Source: Oscheius onirici
Lineage: Eukaryota; Nematoda; Chromadorea; Rhabditida; Rhabditidae
NCBI GenBank assembly: GCA_932521025.1
Contig: OW051473.1
Location: 3,100,001-3,164,000 of the forward strand
Length of the DNA stretch: 64,000 bases
Reading direction: 5' to 3'
This document shows positions 62,926-64,000 of this stretch, piece after piece. The translations under genes were made by a program, and so were the position numbers. Each line of letters opens with the position of its first letter. Within the stretch, counting starts at the first letter, position 1. Under the pieces are notes generated by a model, which did not search any database, had not been told where the DNA came from, and saw nothing but the letters and a program-made list of their open reading frames with translations.

Positions 62926-64000
62926 TCATGCATCCGGAGCCATCAAGACAACCGAAGTGCCATTGAGATTTCCGACGGGACCCTGCAACATCAAAGATTG
63001 TAACAGAAAAAAGATTATAGAGCCAGAAAATGAACAAAAAATTACCGTATTAGCCGTTTGAGGCTGCTCGGTTTGAACTTTGTTCAGCTCTTCCATTGGA
63101 ACGCCATGTTTCGAGTTCATGTTTCTACCTTCCGGAACGTATGTTCTTTCTGTTTCGAATCTATGCTTGGGTCTGAAAAATCTTTTTTCTGAAAAGTTTT
63201 TAAACAGTAAGAACTCACTTTAGAAAATTTAGAAAACTGAAAGGGCATTCGAAAGGACATTTCCTAAACGATCTCTTAAGAGCTCCTTGTATTTCACTGT
63301 TGCAGAAACAGTACAATACCGCAATAAAAATTCCCTGAGATATTTATTGTGCCAAGTGACACTTACTAATACCTGAGAGTGCTGAAGGATGGCGGATCCG
63401 AGCATATATACGGCACTTGGATGATCGGGTTCATAGAAAAGAGGAATGTTAGAAACGCCTAGTAGTGGAACCAGGAGCAAGGTAGCTTTGATTGTCCTCC
63501 TATGAAACATTTGTATATTTTTAATTATTTCCTACCAAATCTTCTTCGTTTCAGCCGAATTTTCTGTCCTCAGCTTCTGTACGAGAATTACAACTATTCC
63601 TAGCAAGAAAATCAAATTCATCTAAAGTTTTTTTTTGAATTTAGTGAAATCAAGAAAACCAACAATAAGAGCAAATCCCATAGTTCCGGCCAAGATCCAA
63701 AGATGGTTTCCTTGTGCGTAAGGCACCCAGCAAAACGAGCTGCTTTCTCTGGACTTGTATTCGTGGACGACTGTCCAACACATCACAACCACGAAAGGAA
63801 CACCTGAAAGTCTAGTGCACACACATCTCACTCGTCTCACCCCATCCACAAAGCATGTAAAGGAACCACGGAGCATCATTGTGTCTCATTGCCAGAATTG
63901 TGAACCGACTATACAGATAGGCTCCTTCTATCAGCATCCACATCACTGAGGCAACTTGGAAATATATGACACACCAAAGAATTGCTTTGCAAATCCATTC
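62926..64000 (-). CDS. class B (secretin-like) GPCR, 5' part beyond the window
   Basis: Partial: the extracellular domain and TM1-2 lie off the right edge. Visible are TM3 with Cys (WICKAILWCVIYFQVASVMW, MLIEGAYLYSRF), TM4 (FLYMLCGWGVPFVVVMCWTV), extracellular loop 2 Cys (SSFCWVPY), TM5 (HLWILAGTMGFALIVNLIFL), intracellular loop 3 (QKLRTENSAETKKIWRTIKA), TM6 (TLLLVPLLGVSNIPLFY), TM7 with QGIFIAVLYCFCNSEIQGAL, and a Ser/Thr-poor tail ending GTSVVLMAPDA. MLIEGAYL in TM3 and the QG-x-F-x-A-x-LYCF-x-N-x-E-x-Q motif are diagnostic of the secretin-receptor family, activated by peptide hormones such as PDF, calcitonin/DH31 or CRF/DH44 types. The ligand cannot be told from this part. It converges on the homeobox gene. 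Confidence 0.9.

Overview
This window is nuclear DNA from an animal, almost certainly a nematode. The genes are broken by many very short introns (mostly 34-55 nt, many ending in TTTCAG/TTTAG), spliceosomal phases match across introns, and several families are nematode-typical: three Clc-like (nematode claudin-like) genes, a very close UNC-7 innexin, ATP synthase subunit g of nematode type, and small secreted peptides. Several genes have a splice acceptor only a few bases upstream of the ATG, as expected for spliced-leader trans-splicing. The species cannot be named from the sequence. There is no rRNA, recognisable tRNA, CRISPR array or bacterial-type operon.

Layout. 0-4.5 kb: a possible partial exon at the left edge, a minus-strand exon pair of a possible eh1-motif regulator, then a plus-strand secreted Cys-rich protein with a Met/Gly-rich tail. 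4.6-8.6 kb: three tandem minus-strand Clc-like four-TM genes. 10.8-17.1 kb: minus-strand genes including two novel nuclear-looking proteins and a tight four-gene cluster headed by a tetraspanin that looks like an operon. 19.9-24.8 kb: a plus-strand eight-exon gene with a 2.35-kb intron full of E-box/CRE-like sites and a probable internal promoter. 26.6-28 kb: two tandem copies of a tiny secreted six-cysteine peptide gene, the most novel-looking element. 28.2-31.9 kb: two more four-TM proteins and a ubiquitin-like protein (minus).

32.7-36.1 kb: V-ATPase subunit B (plus) and mitochondrial ATP synthase subunit g (minus). 36.9-42.2 kb: a divergent ionotropic glutamate receptor and an SLC16-like transporter (plus). 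42.4-45.3 kb: a GIT-type ARF-GAP (minus). 45.7-46.0 kb: a YGG-rich secreted peptide (minus). 46.6-49.7 kb: the unc-7 innexin (minus), whose proline-rich N-terminal exons probably extend across the otherwise gene-poor 50-60 kb region. 61.5-62.6 kb: a paired-like homeobox gene (plus), converging on a class B GPCR (minus) that runs off the right edge.

The neuronal and membrane genes (innexin, glutamate receptor, GIT, class B GPCR, homeobox, tetraspanin, claudin-like, MCT-like) are neighbours rather than parts of one pathway; no functional cluster is implied except for the putative operon and the tandem duplicates.
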